Source: Novosphingobium sp. 28-62-57
Lineage (GTDB): Bacteria > Pseudomonadota > Alphaproteobacteria > Sphingomonadales > Sphingomonadaceae
DNA length: 46,712 nt
Assembly: GCA_002256985.1 (NCBI GenBank)
Contig: NCGO01000019.1
Location: 1 to 46,712, forward strand
Direction: 5' to 3'
The notes beneath the pieces are model-generated. The model had not been told where the DNA came from. It saw only the letters and a list, made by a program, of their open reading frames with translations, and made no database searches. Position 1 is the first letter of the stretch, and each line of letters starts with the position of its first letter. The position numbers and the translations under genes are program-made. Below are positions 17,879-26,202 of the stretch, in pieces.

Positions 17879-18976
17879 ATGGAAACAGCTTCATCGACGC
17901 CGGGACGTTTGCCCGACACGCTCGGCTTGCGTTTCGCTGCGCGGACGACGGGTGGATTTGATTATCTGCGCATCGTTCTGGCAGTCGCTGTAGTCTACTG
18001 GCACACATGGGCTGTCGTGCTGGCCGGGATTGATAATCCGCCGCTGTGGATCCAAATATCCGCCCGCGCCATCCTTCCGGTCTTTTTCGGATTGAGCGGC
18101 TATCTGGTCGCCTCAAGCCTTGAGCGCACCGCCCATCTGCCGATCTTCCTGTACATGCGGTTCTTGCGCATTTTCCCGGCTCTGGTCGTCGAAACCATTC
18201 TCTCGGCGCTCCTGCTTGGCACGCTGATTACAACCCTGCCGTTGAGCGAGTACTTCACCCATCCTGTGTTCCTCGATTACTTCAACAACCTCTACGGCAA
18301 TGTCCGGTACTATCTGCCGGGTGTGTTTGAAAATCAGCCCTATACCAAGGTCAACGCCAGCATCTGGACCGTTCCGTTCGAGTTGGAATGCTATGTCGCG
18401 CTGTCGGCGCTCTATCTTTTCGGCCTGTTCCGCAACAAGTGGGTGCTGCTGGCGTCGGTCCTTGCGGTAGGTGCGCTTTTCGCATGGCAATTGCGCGATC
18501 TCCCCGATGCCGAAGGCCTCGTCATGCCGGGCCGGGTGCTCGTGATGGGCTTCCTGTTCGGCAACGTGATCTACAAATTCCGCGAAAGCCTGCCCGCGGG
18601 GGCTTTGGTCGGCGCGGTCATGACCGTGCTGACGATGTTCCTGATGCGCCACTCGCTCAGCATGATCCCGGCGGCCTTTACGGCTGCCTATGCCGCCGCT
18701 GCCTTGGGTTCGACGAACCCGTGGCGCGCGCCGATCATCTTCAATGGCGATTACAGCTATGGCGTCTATCTCTATGCCTTCCCGATCCAGCAACTCGTGT
18801 ACTGGCTGTTCGAATCGCGCTCGTTGGCGTTCAATTTCTTCTGCTCGATGCTGCTCATATCGCTGTGGGCGGCGTTCTCCTGGCACTGTGTTGAAAAGCC
18901 GACGCTCAAGCTCAAGCGCATCTTTGAAAAGAAAAAGCCGGTCAAAGTGCCGGAGGGCGCGGCTCCGGCAGGCTGA
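17879..18976 (+). CDS. acyltransferase 3 family membrane protein
   Basis: About ten hydrophobic segments over 365 residues, of the OafA/NodX type that O-acetylates surface sugars. FDYLRIVLAVAVVYWHTW gives the conserved R and H of helix 1, FFGLSGYLVASSLER and FLRIFPAL follow, and SIWTVPFELECY holds the conserved Glu. ATG 17879 is preceded by AGAGGA at 17868-17873; a start further upstream lacks such a site. It ends in a Lys-rich cytoplasmic tail. It resembles the second acyltransferase at 21422-22537, which has the same SIWT-x3-E block. Confidence 0.88.
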   Translation: METASSTPGRLPDTLGLRFAARTTGGFDYLRIVLAVAVVYWHTWAVVLAGIDNPPLWIQISARAILPVFFGLSGYLVASSLERTAHLPIFLYMRFLRIFPALVVETILSALLLGTLITTLPLSEYFTHPVFLDYFNNLYGNVRYYLPGVFENQPYTKVNASIWTVPFELECYVALSALYLFGLFRNKWVLLASVLAVGALFAWQLRDLPDAEGLVMPGRVLVMGFLFGNVIYKFRESLPAGALVGAVMTVLTMFLMRHSLSMIPAAFTAAYAAAALGSTNPWRAPIIFNGDYSYGVYLYAFPIQQLVYWLFESRSLAFNFFCSMLLISLWAAFSWHCVEKPTLKLKRIFEKKKPVKVPEGAAPAG

Positions 18977-19086
18977 CGCATCGCGAAAAAACCTTACGCC
19001 GCAGTGCAGCAAAACCTTGTTACAGCGGCCTAAGTCCAATATTCTGCAGCTGATCCCTCCTATCCTGACTCCAAGAGGCAATACCC

Positions 19087-19923
19087 ATGAGCGTCCTTGA
19101 ACTTCATGACCGCGGAGGGCTCTACGCTTTTGACGAAGCGCAGTGCGCCGAAGCGGGAAAGCAGCTGGCGGAACGCTACCAGTCTGCAGATCCGTTCCCG
19201 CACATCGCCATCGATGATTTCGTGCCCAAATCCGCGCTGCACGAACTGCTGGCCGAATTCCCCGGCAGCGACGGCCACGAATTCTACGACCGCGATCAGG
19301 AACGCTTCAAATATCAGTATCACCCGCAGGAATGCGGCCCGCGCGTGCGCAATCTGCTGGCGGAATTGAACAGCCAGGCCTTCCTGTCGTTCCTGTCGGC
19401 GATGACCGGGATCAAGGGGTTGATTTCCGATCCCTATTATCTGGGTGGTGGCCTGCATGAAACCAAGCGCGGCGGCCATCTTGGCGTTCACGCCGATTTC
19501 AATGTGCACAACAAGATGAAGCTGCAGCGCCGCCTCAACTTGCTGATCTATCTCAACGATGATTGGGACGAAGCGTGGGGCGGTCAGCTTGAACTGTGGG
19601 ACCGCGAGATGAAGGGCTGCACCACAAAGGTCGCCCCGCTGATCGGCCGCGCCGTGGTGTTCAACACCGATCTCGATAGCTTCCACGGCCACCCCGATCC
19701 GCTGGAATGCCCGCCCGAACGCTCACGCCGCTCGATCGCCACGTATTACTACACCGCCCCGCCCGAAGGCATCGCCAGCCTGCCAAAGCGCACCACCGTG
19801 TTCAAGGAGCGCCCCGGCACGACCGACCGGCCAGACTGGAAAGTGCGCGCGCAGCATTTCTGGAAGGACTGGGCACCGCCTGCCGTGCAGCGCATGATGT
19901 CGTCTTCGGCGGCTGCGGATTGA
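19087..19923 (+). CDS. 2OG-Fe(II) oxygenase (prolyl-4-hydroxylase-like)
   Basis: A 278-residue double-stranded beta-helix oxygenase. The iron site reads H135-x-D137 (GVHADF), with a distal His at about 200 in DSFHGHP, and R-x-S in SRRSIATYYY for 2-oxoglutarate binding. LNLLIYLNDDWDEAWGGQLELW is a signature stretch of the family. AGAGG lies about eight bases before the start. In polysaccharide clusters such proteins may hydroxylate a lipid, sugar substituent or acyl group; the target is unknown. It lies between the acyltransferase and the polymerase and is transcribed with them. Confidence 0.85.
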   Translation: MSVLELHDRGGLYAFDEAQCAEAGKQLAERYQSADPFPHIAIDDFVPKSALHELLAEFPGSDGHEFYDRDQERFKYQYHPQECGPRVRNLLAELNSQAFLSFLSAMTGIKGLISDPYYLGGGLHETKRGGHLGVHADFNVHNKMKLQRRLNLLIYLNDDWDEAWGGQLELWDREMKGCTTKVAPLIGRAVVFNTDLDSFHGHPDPLECPPERSRRSIATYYYTAPPEGIASLPKRTTVFKERPGTTDRPDWKVRAQHFWKDWAPPAVQRMMSSSAAAD

Positions 19924-20017
19924 TCAAACCCGAAGCGCGCAGCCCACTGTTGCCGCCGCGAACCATTCAACGCGGCAACAGTGGCCAGCGGCGCAAATCT
20001 GCTTTATCAGGTGTTTG

Positions 20018-21418
20018 ATGACCACAGCCACGCCCACCGCTGATCCCGCCGCAGGCCCGCTGTCGCCACCGTCGGGAAGCACTGGCCAACCCGCCGCGCG
20101 CGTGCGCCTTTCTGCGGTGGAACGGCGTGCGGCGTGGGCGCGGCACCGCCGGGAAATGACCCGGCTGATCACGGCCAAGGCGGACTGGGTGCCGGTCCTG
20201 ATCTTCGCCTCGATCCTGATGACGCCAGAGGCGCGCATCGATCTTGGCGGGTTTCAGCTTTATCCCTATCGCTTGGCGCTGCTTGCGGCACTGCCGATGA
20301 TGCTGGTCAGGCTGGCCAAGCGCCCCGTGCGGCTGGGCCCGGCCGATCTGCTGATCACCGCGTCATCTATGATGATGTTGATCGCGATGGCCTTGCGTTA
20401 CCCGCTTGACGTTGCGCTGAAGACAGGCGGCGGGGTTACGATGGATGCGCTGCTTGCCTATTTTGCAGGGCGGATTTTCTTCCGCTCGTCGCTGGATGTG
20501 CGGCGCTTTCTCTACAGGATTTCACCGCTCCTGCTGGGTGTCGCCATCGTCATGGCACTCGAAAGCGTCAGCCACCGCTATTTGCTGCGGCCCTTTGTCG
20601 GCGCGGTCACCGGCTTTTCCCCTGATGCGGCGCTCGCCCGCATGTATGAAATTCGCCTGGGCCTGTTGCGCGCAACGGGGCCGTTCCTGCATCCGATTGC
20701 GGCAGGCTTGTTCTTTGGCTCGCTGGTGCCCTTGTTCTACTCAGCCGATCTTCCCAAATGGCGCTGGCTGGGGCTGCTAGGGTGTTTGGGCGGCGTCTTT
20801 GGGTGGAGCTCGGCGGGCATTGTCGCCATTTCAGCGGGTCTGGGTCTGGGCCTGTATGATTCCTTCCAGCGGCGCTATCGCGTCGGCTGGGGGTCACTGC
20901 TTCTGGCCCTCCTGTTCGGGGCCGTGCTGATTGAAGCGCTTTCGGGCGGCGGATTCGTCAAATTCGTAATCCGCTATGCGGCGCTAAATCCGCAGACGGG
21001 TTATTTCCGCCTGCTGATCTGGGAATATGGCTGGGCGAACGTGGCCAAATCGCCGTGGATCGGGATTGGCTACTTTGAATCATACGAACGCCCGGTCTGG
21101 ATGCGCAGCGACAGCGTCGACAATTACTGGCTGTTGCAGGCGCTACGCTATGGCTTGCCGAGCATGGCCATGCTGCTGGTCGGCGTGTTTCTGATCATTT
21201 TCAAACTCGGCGTCTCTCGCCAAGGTCAGGAACTGGGCTCGTTGAATGGGCGGCGCATGGCAACCGGGCTGTGCATTTCCTTGGCCACAACGGTGGTATC
21301 GCTGCTCACCTCATCACCATGGGGGGCCGACATGGCATGGCTGACGGTGGTGTTTGGCATGGCCGCTGGCCTTGCCGACAAGTCCGAACCGCCTCGCTCT
21401 CGCGCTGCAATCCGATAG
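20018..21418 (+). CDS. O-antigen polymerase-like membrane protein (Wzy)
   Basis: A 466-residue integral membrane protein with a 60-residue cytosolic N-terminus rich in Ala, Pro and Arg, about ten to twelve hydrophobic segments and a large loop between them. PFLHPIAAGLFFGSLVPL and SPWIGIGYFESYERP near residues 345-360 resemble the O-antigen ligase/polymerase superfamily, where the long periplasmic loop carries the active residues. The family is poorly conserved, so ligase and polymerase cannot be told apart; the context favours a Wzy polymerase. The start is ATG 20018; a TTG just before it is less likely. Confidence 0.75.
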   Translation: MTTATPTADPAAGPLSPPSGSTGQPAARVRLSAVERRAAWARHRREMTRLITAKADWVPVLIFASILMTPEARIDLGGFQLYPYRLALLAALPMMLVRLAKRPVRLGPADLLITASSMMMLIAMALRYPLDVALKTGGGVTMDALLAYFAGRIFFRSSLDVRRFLYRISPLLLGVAIVMALESVSHRYLLRPFVGAVTGFSPDAALARMYEIRLGLLRATGPFLHPIAAGLFFGSLVPLFYSADLPKWRWLGLLGCLGGVFGWSSAGIVAISAGLGLGLYDSFQRRYRVGWGSLLLALLFGAVLIEALSGGGFVKFVIRYAALNPQTGYFRLLIWEYGWANVAKSPWIGIGYFESYERPVWMRSDSVDNYWLLQALRYGLPSMAMLLVGVFLIIFKLGVSRQGQELGSLNGRRMATGLCISLATTVVSLLTSSPWGADMAWLTVVFGMAAGLADKSEPPRSRAAIR

Positions 21419-21421
21419 GCG

Positions 21422-22537
21422 CTACTGCCGTTTGCGCTGTTTCAGCGTCAATGCAGGTTTCTCGATCAGCAGCCACGAGGCCCGGCCAAGCATTAAGGCC
21501 AGCGGGATAGCCAATGCCGTGTTGATCAGCCAGTGGACGGAACTTCCCTGCCCTACTGGCCACAGCAACTGCTGGATCGGCCAACCGTAAATGTAAACGC
21601 CATAAGAAACATCACCGCGCGCGGTCAGTGCGCGAAAGCCGTTCGGCGCAAGATAGCCGAACGCAATGACGCTGTACGAGCCGAAAAATGCTGCAGCTTC
21701 GACAAACCAGTCCGTGTTGATAAATAGCGCTGGCAAGAGCAGCGATGCCCACGCCAGCCGCCCGTCAAGTGGAATGCGGTGCCGGTAAAGGTAGATCAGC
21801 ATGCCCGCACCAAAGAAGCGAAACATGCGGGCGATGGCCACAATGTAGTATTCGGCCCCGCTCACGCCGTTGGCATTTGGCCAGTATCGCACAATCAGAA
21901 AGCTCGCCAACCATCCTGCGATCACAACTGGACGCACCAGTTTGGGCACCAGCAGCACCATTGCCGCGATGATATAGCATGCGACTTCGAACTTCAGGGT
22001 CCAGATGCTTTCGTTGACCGTTTGGAGCGTGTTGCTTTCGAAAACGCCCGGCAGGTGTAGCGCCATCGGCAAAAACGCAATGTTGCGGAAGTAGAGCCAG
22101 GTTTCCCCGCTTTGAAAATAGGAGCTCAGCGGCACTGCCGTGACAATCGGCCCGACGACGAGCACAAGCACACTGATCGCCACGATGAGCGCGGGCATGA
22201 TCCGCAGCGCACGATTGCGCACAAAATCCCATTTGTTGCGTGTTCGTTCAAAGCTTGCCGAAATGAACAGCCCACTGATCACGAAAAACACGCCAACCGC
22301 CAGACTGCCAATGGTGATCTGGCCACCACTTGCCCAAAACAAGGGTTCACTGTCATAAACGCCGGAGGTCAGCAGGAAGGAATGCGATGCGATGACCGAG
22401 ATTGCTGCAATCAGGCGCAGGGAATCAAAGGAATTATGGCGCGCTGCCGGGCCTTCCATGCGCAGGCCGATGGTTTCTCCGGCGGCCTTTCCCTGAATTA
22501 GCGCATCGCCGGAGGGGGGCATAACATCTTTGTGCAT
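21422..22537 (-). CDS. acyltransferase 3 family membrane protein
   Basis: A second OafA-type acyltransferase of 371 residues, on the opposite strand and ending 3 bases from the stop of the polymerase gene. Conserved blocks are NSFDSLRLIAAISVIASHSF (helix 1 with R and H), FFVISGLFISASFERTR, LRIMPAL and SIWTLKFEVACY. ATG 22537 is chosen since GGGGAG stands just upstream; an earlier start would add 13 residues without a ribosome site. The 35-residue hydrophilic N-terminus is longer than usual. It likely acetylates another position of the same glycan. Confidence 0.88.
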   Translation of the reverse strand: MHKDVMPPSGDALIQGKAAGETIGLRMEGPAARHNSFDSLRLIAAISVIASHSFLLTSGVYDSEPLFWASGGQITIGSLAVGVFFVISGLFISASFERTRNKWDFVRNRALRIMPALIVAISVLVLVVGPIVTAVPLSSYFQSGETWLYFRNIAFLPMALHLPGVFESNTLQTVNESIWTLKFEVACYIIAAMVLLVPKLVRPVVIAGWLASFLIVRYWPNANGVSGAEYYIVAIARMFRFFGAGMLIYLYRHRIPLDGRLAWASLLLPALFINTDWFVEAAAFFGSYSVIAFGYLAPNGFRALTARGDVSYGVYIYGWPIQQLLWPVGQGSSVHWLINTALAIPLALMLGRASWLLIEKPALTLKQRKRQ

Positions 22538-22742
22538 GGGCTCCCCTTGCAGCGCACTGATCTTTCGCACCCGCACAATCCTGACGCAGAAAACTGGACA
22601 ATGCCGTTGCGGCGGTGCAGGTTCTATCTATGGAACTGCCTAAGTGCAATCACCTGCTGCAGAGGGATTTAACATGGTTTGCTGCATCATTCCCGTCTGC
22701 CGGACCTTGTGCAGCGTTCTGGCATGGCAGTGATGTCAAACG

Positions 22743-22755
22743 TGCTGCAATGCGG
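22743..22755. promoter_or_regulatory. second copy of the TGC-rich motif
   Basis: This is an exact copy of the 13-mer found before rfbA, here 25 bases before the acetyltransferase gene and inside the divergent 242-base spacer 22538-22779. The same spacer has further TGC-rich pieces near 22600-22620 and 22650-22665. It may be a shared operator of the polysaccharide genes; chance recurrence is not excluded. Confidence 0.3.
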
Positions 22756-22779
22756 TAAATCGGCTTTGATGAGGCGGAA

Positions 22780-23280
22780 ATGAACCTGAACAAACTCTCC
22801 AAGCTGCGGAACTTTCTGGTCTCGCTGCGGCGGCGCTTCTTTACGCGCGTGTTTGGGATGGACATTCACCCAACCGTGCAGATGTCGCTCTCTGCCAAGC
22901 TCGACATGACCTTTCCCAAGGGTATCCACGTCGGTGAATACACCTACTTGGCCTTTGAATCGCGCATTCTCTCGCACGATCGCACGCGCGGGTTGTACCT
23001 GCACACGCGGATCGGGCGGAACTGCTTTATCGGGGGGCGCAGCATGATCCTCCCGGGCGTCACCATCGGGGACAATTGCGTGATCGGTGCGGGCAGCATC
23101 GTCACCCGCGATGTGCCGCCGAATTCGATTGTCGCAGGCAATCCCGCCAAGGTGATTCGCTCGGAAATCGAAGTCGGTCATTACGGCCGCTTTGTCGGCG
23201 CCGATGAACGGGAACGTGCGCTGCGCGCCACCGATCCTGACGCCGGAGCCTTGCCCGACAAGTTCCTCGGCAAAAATTGA
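22780..23280 (+). CDS. hexapeptide-repeat acetyltransferase (WcaF/LbH type)
   Basis: A 166-residue left-handed beta-helix O-acetyltransferase. Hexapeptide turns run from about residue 30 to 130, including [31 protein letters not shown], followed by the closing [13 protein letters not shown]. The N-terminus is a short basic helix. A GAGG site lies eight bases before ATG 22780. The end of the gene is 16 bases from the glycosyltransferase start, so they form a pair, probably transcribed from the spacer with the TGC-rich motif. The acceptor sugar is not visible. Confidence 0.85.
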   Translation: MNLNKLSKLRNFLVSLRRRFFTRVFGMDIHPTVQMSLSAKLDMTFPKGIHVGEYTYLAFESRILSHDRTRGLYLHTRIGRNCFIGGRSMILPGVTIGDNCVIGAGSIVTRDVPPNSIVAGNPAKVIRSEIEVGHYGRFVGADERERALRATDPDAGALPDKFLGKN

Positions 23281-23296
23281 ACATCAGGCCGCACCC

Positions 23297-24298
23297 ATGA
23301 GCGACGCAACAATGGATCCCACCATCACCAATGGCGTGCCCGGCCAACCGCCGCTGGTCTCGATCATGCTGGTCAACTGGAACACGCGCGAAATGACGCT
23401 TGAGTGCTTGCGCACCGTCTATGCGCAAACCCGCGAAGTGCCGTTCGAAGTGATCGTGGTCGACAATGGTTCGCACGATGGCTCGGCTCAGGCGATTGCG
23501 GCCGAATTCCCGCAGGCCGTGCTGATGGCCGAAACCGAAAACCACGGTTTTGCCATCGCCACCAACATTTCGGTCGAGCGCGCGCGCGGGCGCTATGTCC
23601 TCCTGCTCAACACCGATACCCTCGTGCTCGATGGGGCCATCGACCGGCTGCTCGCCTTTGCGCAAAGGCGGCCAGATGCAAAGATCTGGGGAGGGCGCAC
23701 TCTGTTTGAGGACCGGACGCTCAATCCCACGTCCTGCTGGGGGCGCATCACGCCGTGGAGTGTCACCTGCATGGCCACCGGCCTTGCCAAGGCCGCAAAG
23801 AACGCGGCCGTCCTCAATCCCGAAGGATACGGGGGCTGGGACCGCTCGACCGAGCGGGAGGTCGATATCATTCAGGGTTCGTTCTTCCTGATCGAAAAGG
23901 CCTTTTGGGATGAACTGGGCGGTTTTGACCGCGCATTCTTCATGTATGGCGAAGAAGCCGATCTGTGTGCCCGTGCGCGCCTCCGCGGCGCGCGCCCTCG
24001 CATGACGCCAGAGGCCACCATCGTGCATTTCGGCGGGCGCAGTACCAAGGTTTTTGCGAACAAGATCGTCTATGTGCTGGGCAGCCGTATCGGCATGATC
24101 AACCGCTATTTCCCGCGCGGCTGGAAATGGTACGGCAGAGCGATGACCCTGTTCTGGGCCGGTTGGCGCGCGTTCGTCTATCGCATCGCCTCTCGCATCT
24201 CTCCCCGCCATCGCGAAGCCGCCGAACAGTGGACCAACGCATGGCGCCGCCGCAACGAATGGCGCAATGGGCCAGTGCCGCGTGCGGTAAAGAATTGA
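23297..24298 (+). CDS. family 2 glycosyltransferase, rhamnosyltransferase-like
   Basis: A 333-residue GT-A enzyme. VSIMLVNWNTREMTLECLRTV and VIVVDNGSHDGS open the nucleotide-sugar fold, LLLNTDTLVLDG holds the metal-binding site, and GGFDRAFFMYGEEADLCARA contains the catalytic ED-type motif. The layout is that of WbbL-like rhamnosyltransferases, which would use the dTDP-L-rhamnose made by rfbACDB; the donor is inferred. It is the only glycosyltransferase in the cluster as seen here. A basic amphipathic C-terminal part may sit on the membrane. Confidence 0.88.
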   Translation: MSDATMDPTITNGVPGQPPLVSIMLVNWNTREMTLECLRTVYAQTREVPFEVIVVDNGSHDGSAQAIAAEFPQAVLMAETENHGFAIATNISVERARGRYVLLLNTDTLVLDGAIDRLLAFAQRRPDAKIWGGRTLFEDRTLNPTSCWGRITPWSVTCMATGLAKAAKNAAVLNPEGYGGWDRSTEREVDIIQGSFFLIEKAFWDELGGFDRAFFMYGEEADLCARARLRGARPRMTPEATIVHFGGRSTKVFANKIVYVLGSRIGMINRYFPRGWKWYGRAMTLFWAGWRAFVYRIASRISPRHREAAEQWTNAWRRRNEWRNGPVPRAVKN

Positions 24299-24375
24299 TT
24301 GCACACGCTATAGGCCGATTGGACCAGCATCGCTCATGCCTGCGCCCAGCGGCTTTTGCCGCGTAATCAGGTGAT

Positions 24376-24406
24376 CCCCCCGCCTCGTTTTACGAAAAGC
24401 GGGGGG
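24376..24406. terminator. hairpin between convergent glycosyltransferase and terC genes
   Basis: CCCCCCGC at 24376-24383 pairs with GCGGGGGG at 24399-24406, with an inner TCGT/ACGA pair. It stands between two convergent genes and likely acts in both directions, although neither side has a strong T run. Confidence 0.6.
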
Positions 24407-24416
24407 AGGGGGAGCG

Positions 24417-25445
24417 TCAGTTCACCGTGCCCTGAGCAATCGGTTCTTCCGAGTCGTGAAGCGGCACGCCGCGCGTTTTCCATAGCGAGTAGGCACCGCC
24501 GCCGCCGATGATGGCAAAAGTGATGCCAAGGCTCAGCACCGGGGGGAACTTGGCCCCGCCGAGCAGGAAGTCGGTGACGAAGATCTTCGACCCGATGAAC
24601 ACCAGCACCGCCGCCAGCGCATACTTGAGGTAAGCGAACCGGTCGATCATCGCTGCCAGCGCAAAGTAGAGCGCACGCAGGCCCAGGATGGCCATGATGT
24701 TCGAGGTATAGACGATGAAGGTATCGGTCGTGATCGCAAAGATTGCGGGCACCGAATCGACCGCGAAGACAAGATCAGCCAGGTTGATTACCACCAGCGC
24801 CAGGAACAGCGGGGTGGCCGCGCGCACCATCTTGCCGGTCTTTTCGTCGGGCACTTTCACGAAGAAGTGCTGATCGTGCAGTTCCTTGGTCACGCGCATG
24901 TGGCGGCTGATCCAGCGCACCACCGGGTTGTTGCCGATGTCCGGATCATGATCGTTGGCAAAGAACATCTTGATGCCGGTGAACACCAGAAACGCGGCGA
25001 AGATATAGAGCACCCAATAGGCCTGTTCGACCAGCGCCGCACCGCCTGCAATCATCGCACCGCGCAGGAAAATCACGGCAATGATGCCCCACAGCAAGGC
25101 GCGATACTGGTACTTGGGCGGGATGGCAAAGAAGGTGAAAATCAGGCTGATCACAAAGACATTGTCGATCGACAGCGCCTTTTCAATGAAGAAGCCGGTG
25201 TAGTACTGCATCCCAAAGTCTGCGCCCTTCGCGGCCCAGACCCACGCGCCAAACAGCAGCGCGATGGTGATGTAGAACGCGGTCAGCCGCAGCGATTCCC
25301 CGATCCCCATGGCCTTGTCCTCCTTGTGGAGGACGCCAAGATCAAACGCGGTCAGCGCCACAACGAGGGCCATGAAGGCCAGCCAGAACCAGGCGGGCGT
25401 GCCCAGCCAATCAGACATCAGCCAGTCTGCAAAAAGGAATTCCAT
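24417..25445 (-). CDS. TerC/Alx family integral membrane protein
   Basis: A 342-residue TerC protein with about nine membrane segments, belonging to the Alx-like branch linked to manganese export and alkaline or redox stress. Signature stretches are KALSIDNVFVISLIFTFF (with the conserved Asp-Asn pair) and NLADLVFAVDSVPAIFAITTD (the paired acidic site). A soluble loop of about 45 residues lies between them. A GGAGA site precedes the ATG. No yybP-ykoY riboswitch was recognised upstream; instead a 15-bp hairpin sits just before the ribosome site. Confidence 0.92.
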   Translation of the reverse strand: MEFLFADWLMSDWLGTPAWFWLAFMALVVALTAFDLGVLHKEDKAMGIGESLRLTAFYITIALLFGAWVWAAKGADFGMQYYTGFFIEKALSIDNVFVISLIFTFFAIPPKYQYRALLWGIIAVIFLRGAMIAGGAALVEQAYWVLYIFAAFLVFTGIKMFFANDHDPDIGNNPVVRWISRHMRVTKELHDQHFFVKVPDEKTGKMVRAATPLFLALVVINLADLVFAVDSVPAIFAITTDTFIVYTSNIMAILGLRALYFALAAMIDRFAYLKYALAAVLVFIGSKIFVTDFLLGGAKFPPVLSLGITFAIIGGGGAYSLWKTRGVPLHDSEEPIAQGTVN

Positions 25446-25459
25446 TTATCGTCTCCAAA

Positions 25460-25495
25460 CCGCGCTGCCGTCCGAATGCCCGGACGGCAGCGCGG
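25460..25495. promoter_or_regulatory. perfect 15-bp hairpin just upstream of terC
   Basis: Arms 25460-25474 and 25481-25495 are perfect reverse complements around a 6-base loop. The hairpin lies between the DUF465-like gene and terC, its foot only about a dozen bases from the terC start and next to the GGAG site. It could terminate the upstream transcript, stabilise mRNA or gate terC translation. Confidence 0.6.
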
Positions 25496-25506
25496 GTTCC
25501 CCAATG

Positions 25507-25683
25507 TCAGTGTAATGCCAGCGCGCGGGCTTCGGGACGGCGCAGGAACAGGCCGGCAAGGCGCGCCTTGACCACGGCCTTAAGGCGGGCGAGGCGCAGC
25601 ACATCAAACGGATCGCGCGCCATGCGCAGCGCCGCATCCAGCTTCTGGTGGCGTTCGAGCAGATGAAAGTAACGGTCGGACAT
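25507..25683 (-). CDS. small DUF465 (YdcH-like) protein
   Basis: A 58-residue protein read directly from the minus strand. It is basic and helical (MSDRYFHLLERHQKLDAAL at the start, LARLKAVVKARLAGLF in the middle) like the two-helix DUF465 family: the first helix with H-x-K-L-D and the second with the R-L-K-x-x-V-K pattern. It lies 60 bases upstream of terC on the same strand. Role unknown. Its length, the clean ATG and family resemblance support it despite its size. Confidence 0.65.
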   Translation of the reverse strand: MSDRYFHLLERHQKLDAALRMARDPFDVLRLARLKAVVKARLAGLFLRRPEARALALH

Positions 25684-25974
25684 CAGGATAACCCTTCGAA
25701 AGCAGTGGCGTTCGATCGGGGATGCCGCGCGTTGGACCTGTGGTCAGGAACAGGGGAAAAGACCCGGACCCAAAACATCGGCATCACCCGATGCGGTCCG
25801 ACATCACGAAGCGCTTTTCCTGATAAGGCAAAAGCGCCGCGCCAGAGGGGCCCGGTCCGCGCGAGTTATTTGGAGCGATTCGGTCTGGAATGCAAGGGGG
25901 TTGTTGCGCGGGCGGTGTGTGCATCCTTCGACAGCCCTAGGACGAGCGGGAGAGCATGAACTTTCACTCTTCAC

Positions 25975-26068
25975 TTCGTCATCCTGAACTTGTTTCAGGA
26001 TCCATTTTGCCAAGTAACCAGCCGCCTTTCGTGAGAAATGGATGCTGAAACGAGTTCAGCATGACGAA
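25975..26068. repeat. composite palindromic repeat (REP/BIME-like), type A
   Basis: Arms 25975-26007 and 26036-26068 match as reverse complements at 30 of 33 positions, around a 28-base centre. Each arm contains its own small hairpin (TCCTGAAC...GTTTCAGGA and TGCTGAAA...TTCAGCA), and arm differences keep the hairpin paired. Related elements occur at 31148-31260 and elsewhere in the window. Confidence 0.75.
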
Positions 26069-26166
26069 ATGCGATCACAGCAGACATCCCCCAGCCGCTC
26101 ATGCTGAGCCTGTCGAAGCATCCGATGCCAAACCTACCGAAATCACCTTGCTGGCCTCTCCCGATC

Positions 26167-26185
26167 TGATATTAATATGATATCA
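26167..26185. promoter_or_regulatory. AT-rich TGATAT/TGATATCA site before the SPFH gene
   Basis: TGATAT at 26167-26172 is repeated as the perfect 8-bp palindrome TGATATCA at 26178-26185, 11 bases (one helical turn) later; the outer arms also read as an inverted repeat. In GC-rich DNA this is conspicuous. It lies 17 bases before the start codon, and a RHH DNA-binding protein is encoded just after the SPFH gene, making an autoregulatory operator plausible. Confidence 0.5.
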
Positions 26186-26202
26186 AATTAAAGGGGGTTC
26201 CA

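Larger units (their letters stand above)
25684..26202. other. repeat-filled spacer between DUF465 and SPFH genes
   Basis: This 519-base spacer between divergent genes has no credible gene. From left to right it holds the promoter side of the DUF465-terC genes, a single half of a dispersed palindrome at 25921-25950, a composite inverted repeat at 25975-26068, another half copy at 26095-26123, and the AT-rich operator-like site before the SPFH gene. Confidence 0.6.

Noticed and set aside
24417-25500. yybP-ykoY manganese riboswitch before terC
   Set aside because: Only one simple hairpin is present in the 60 bases upstream; the conserved junction and loops were not found.
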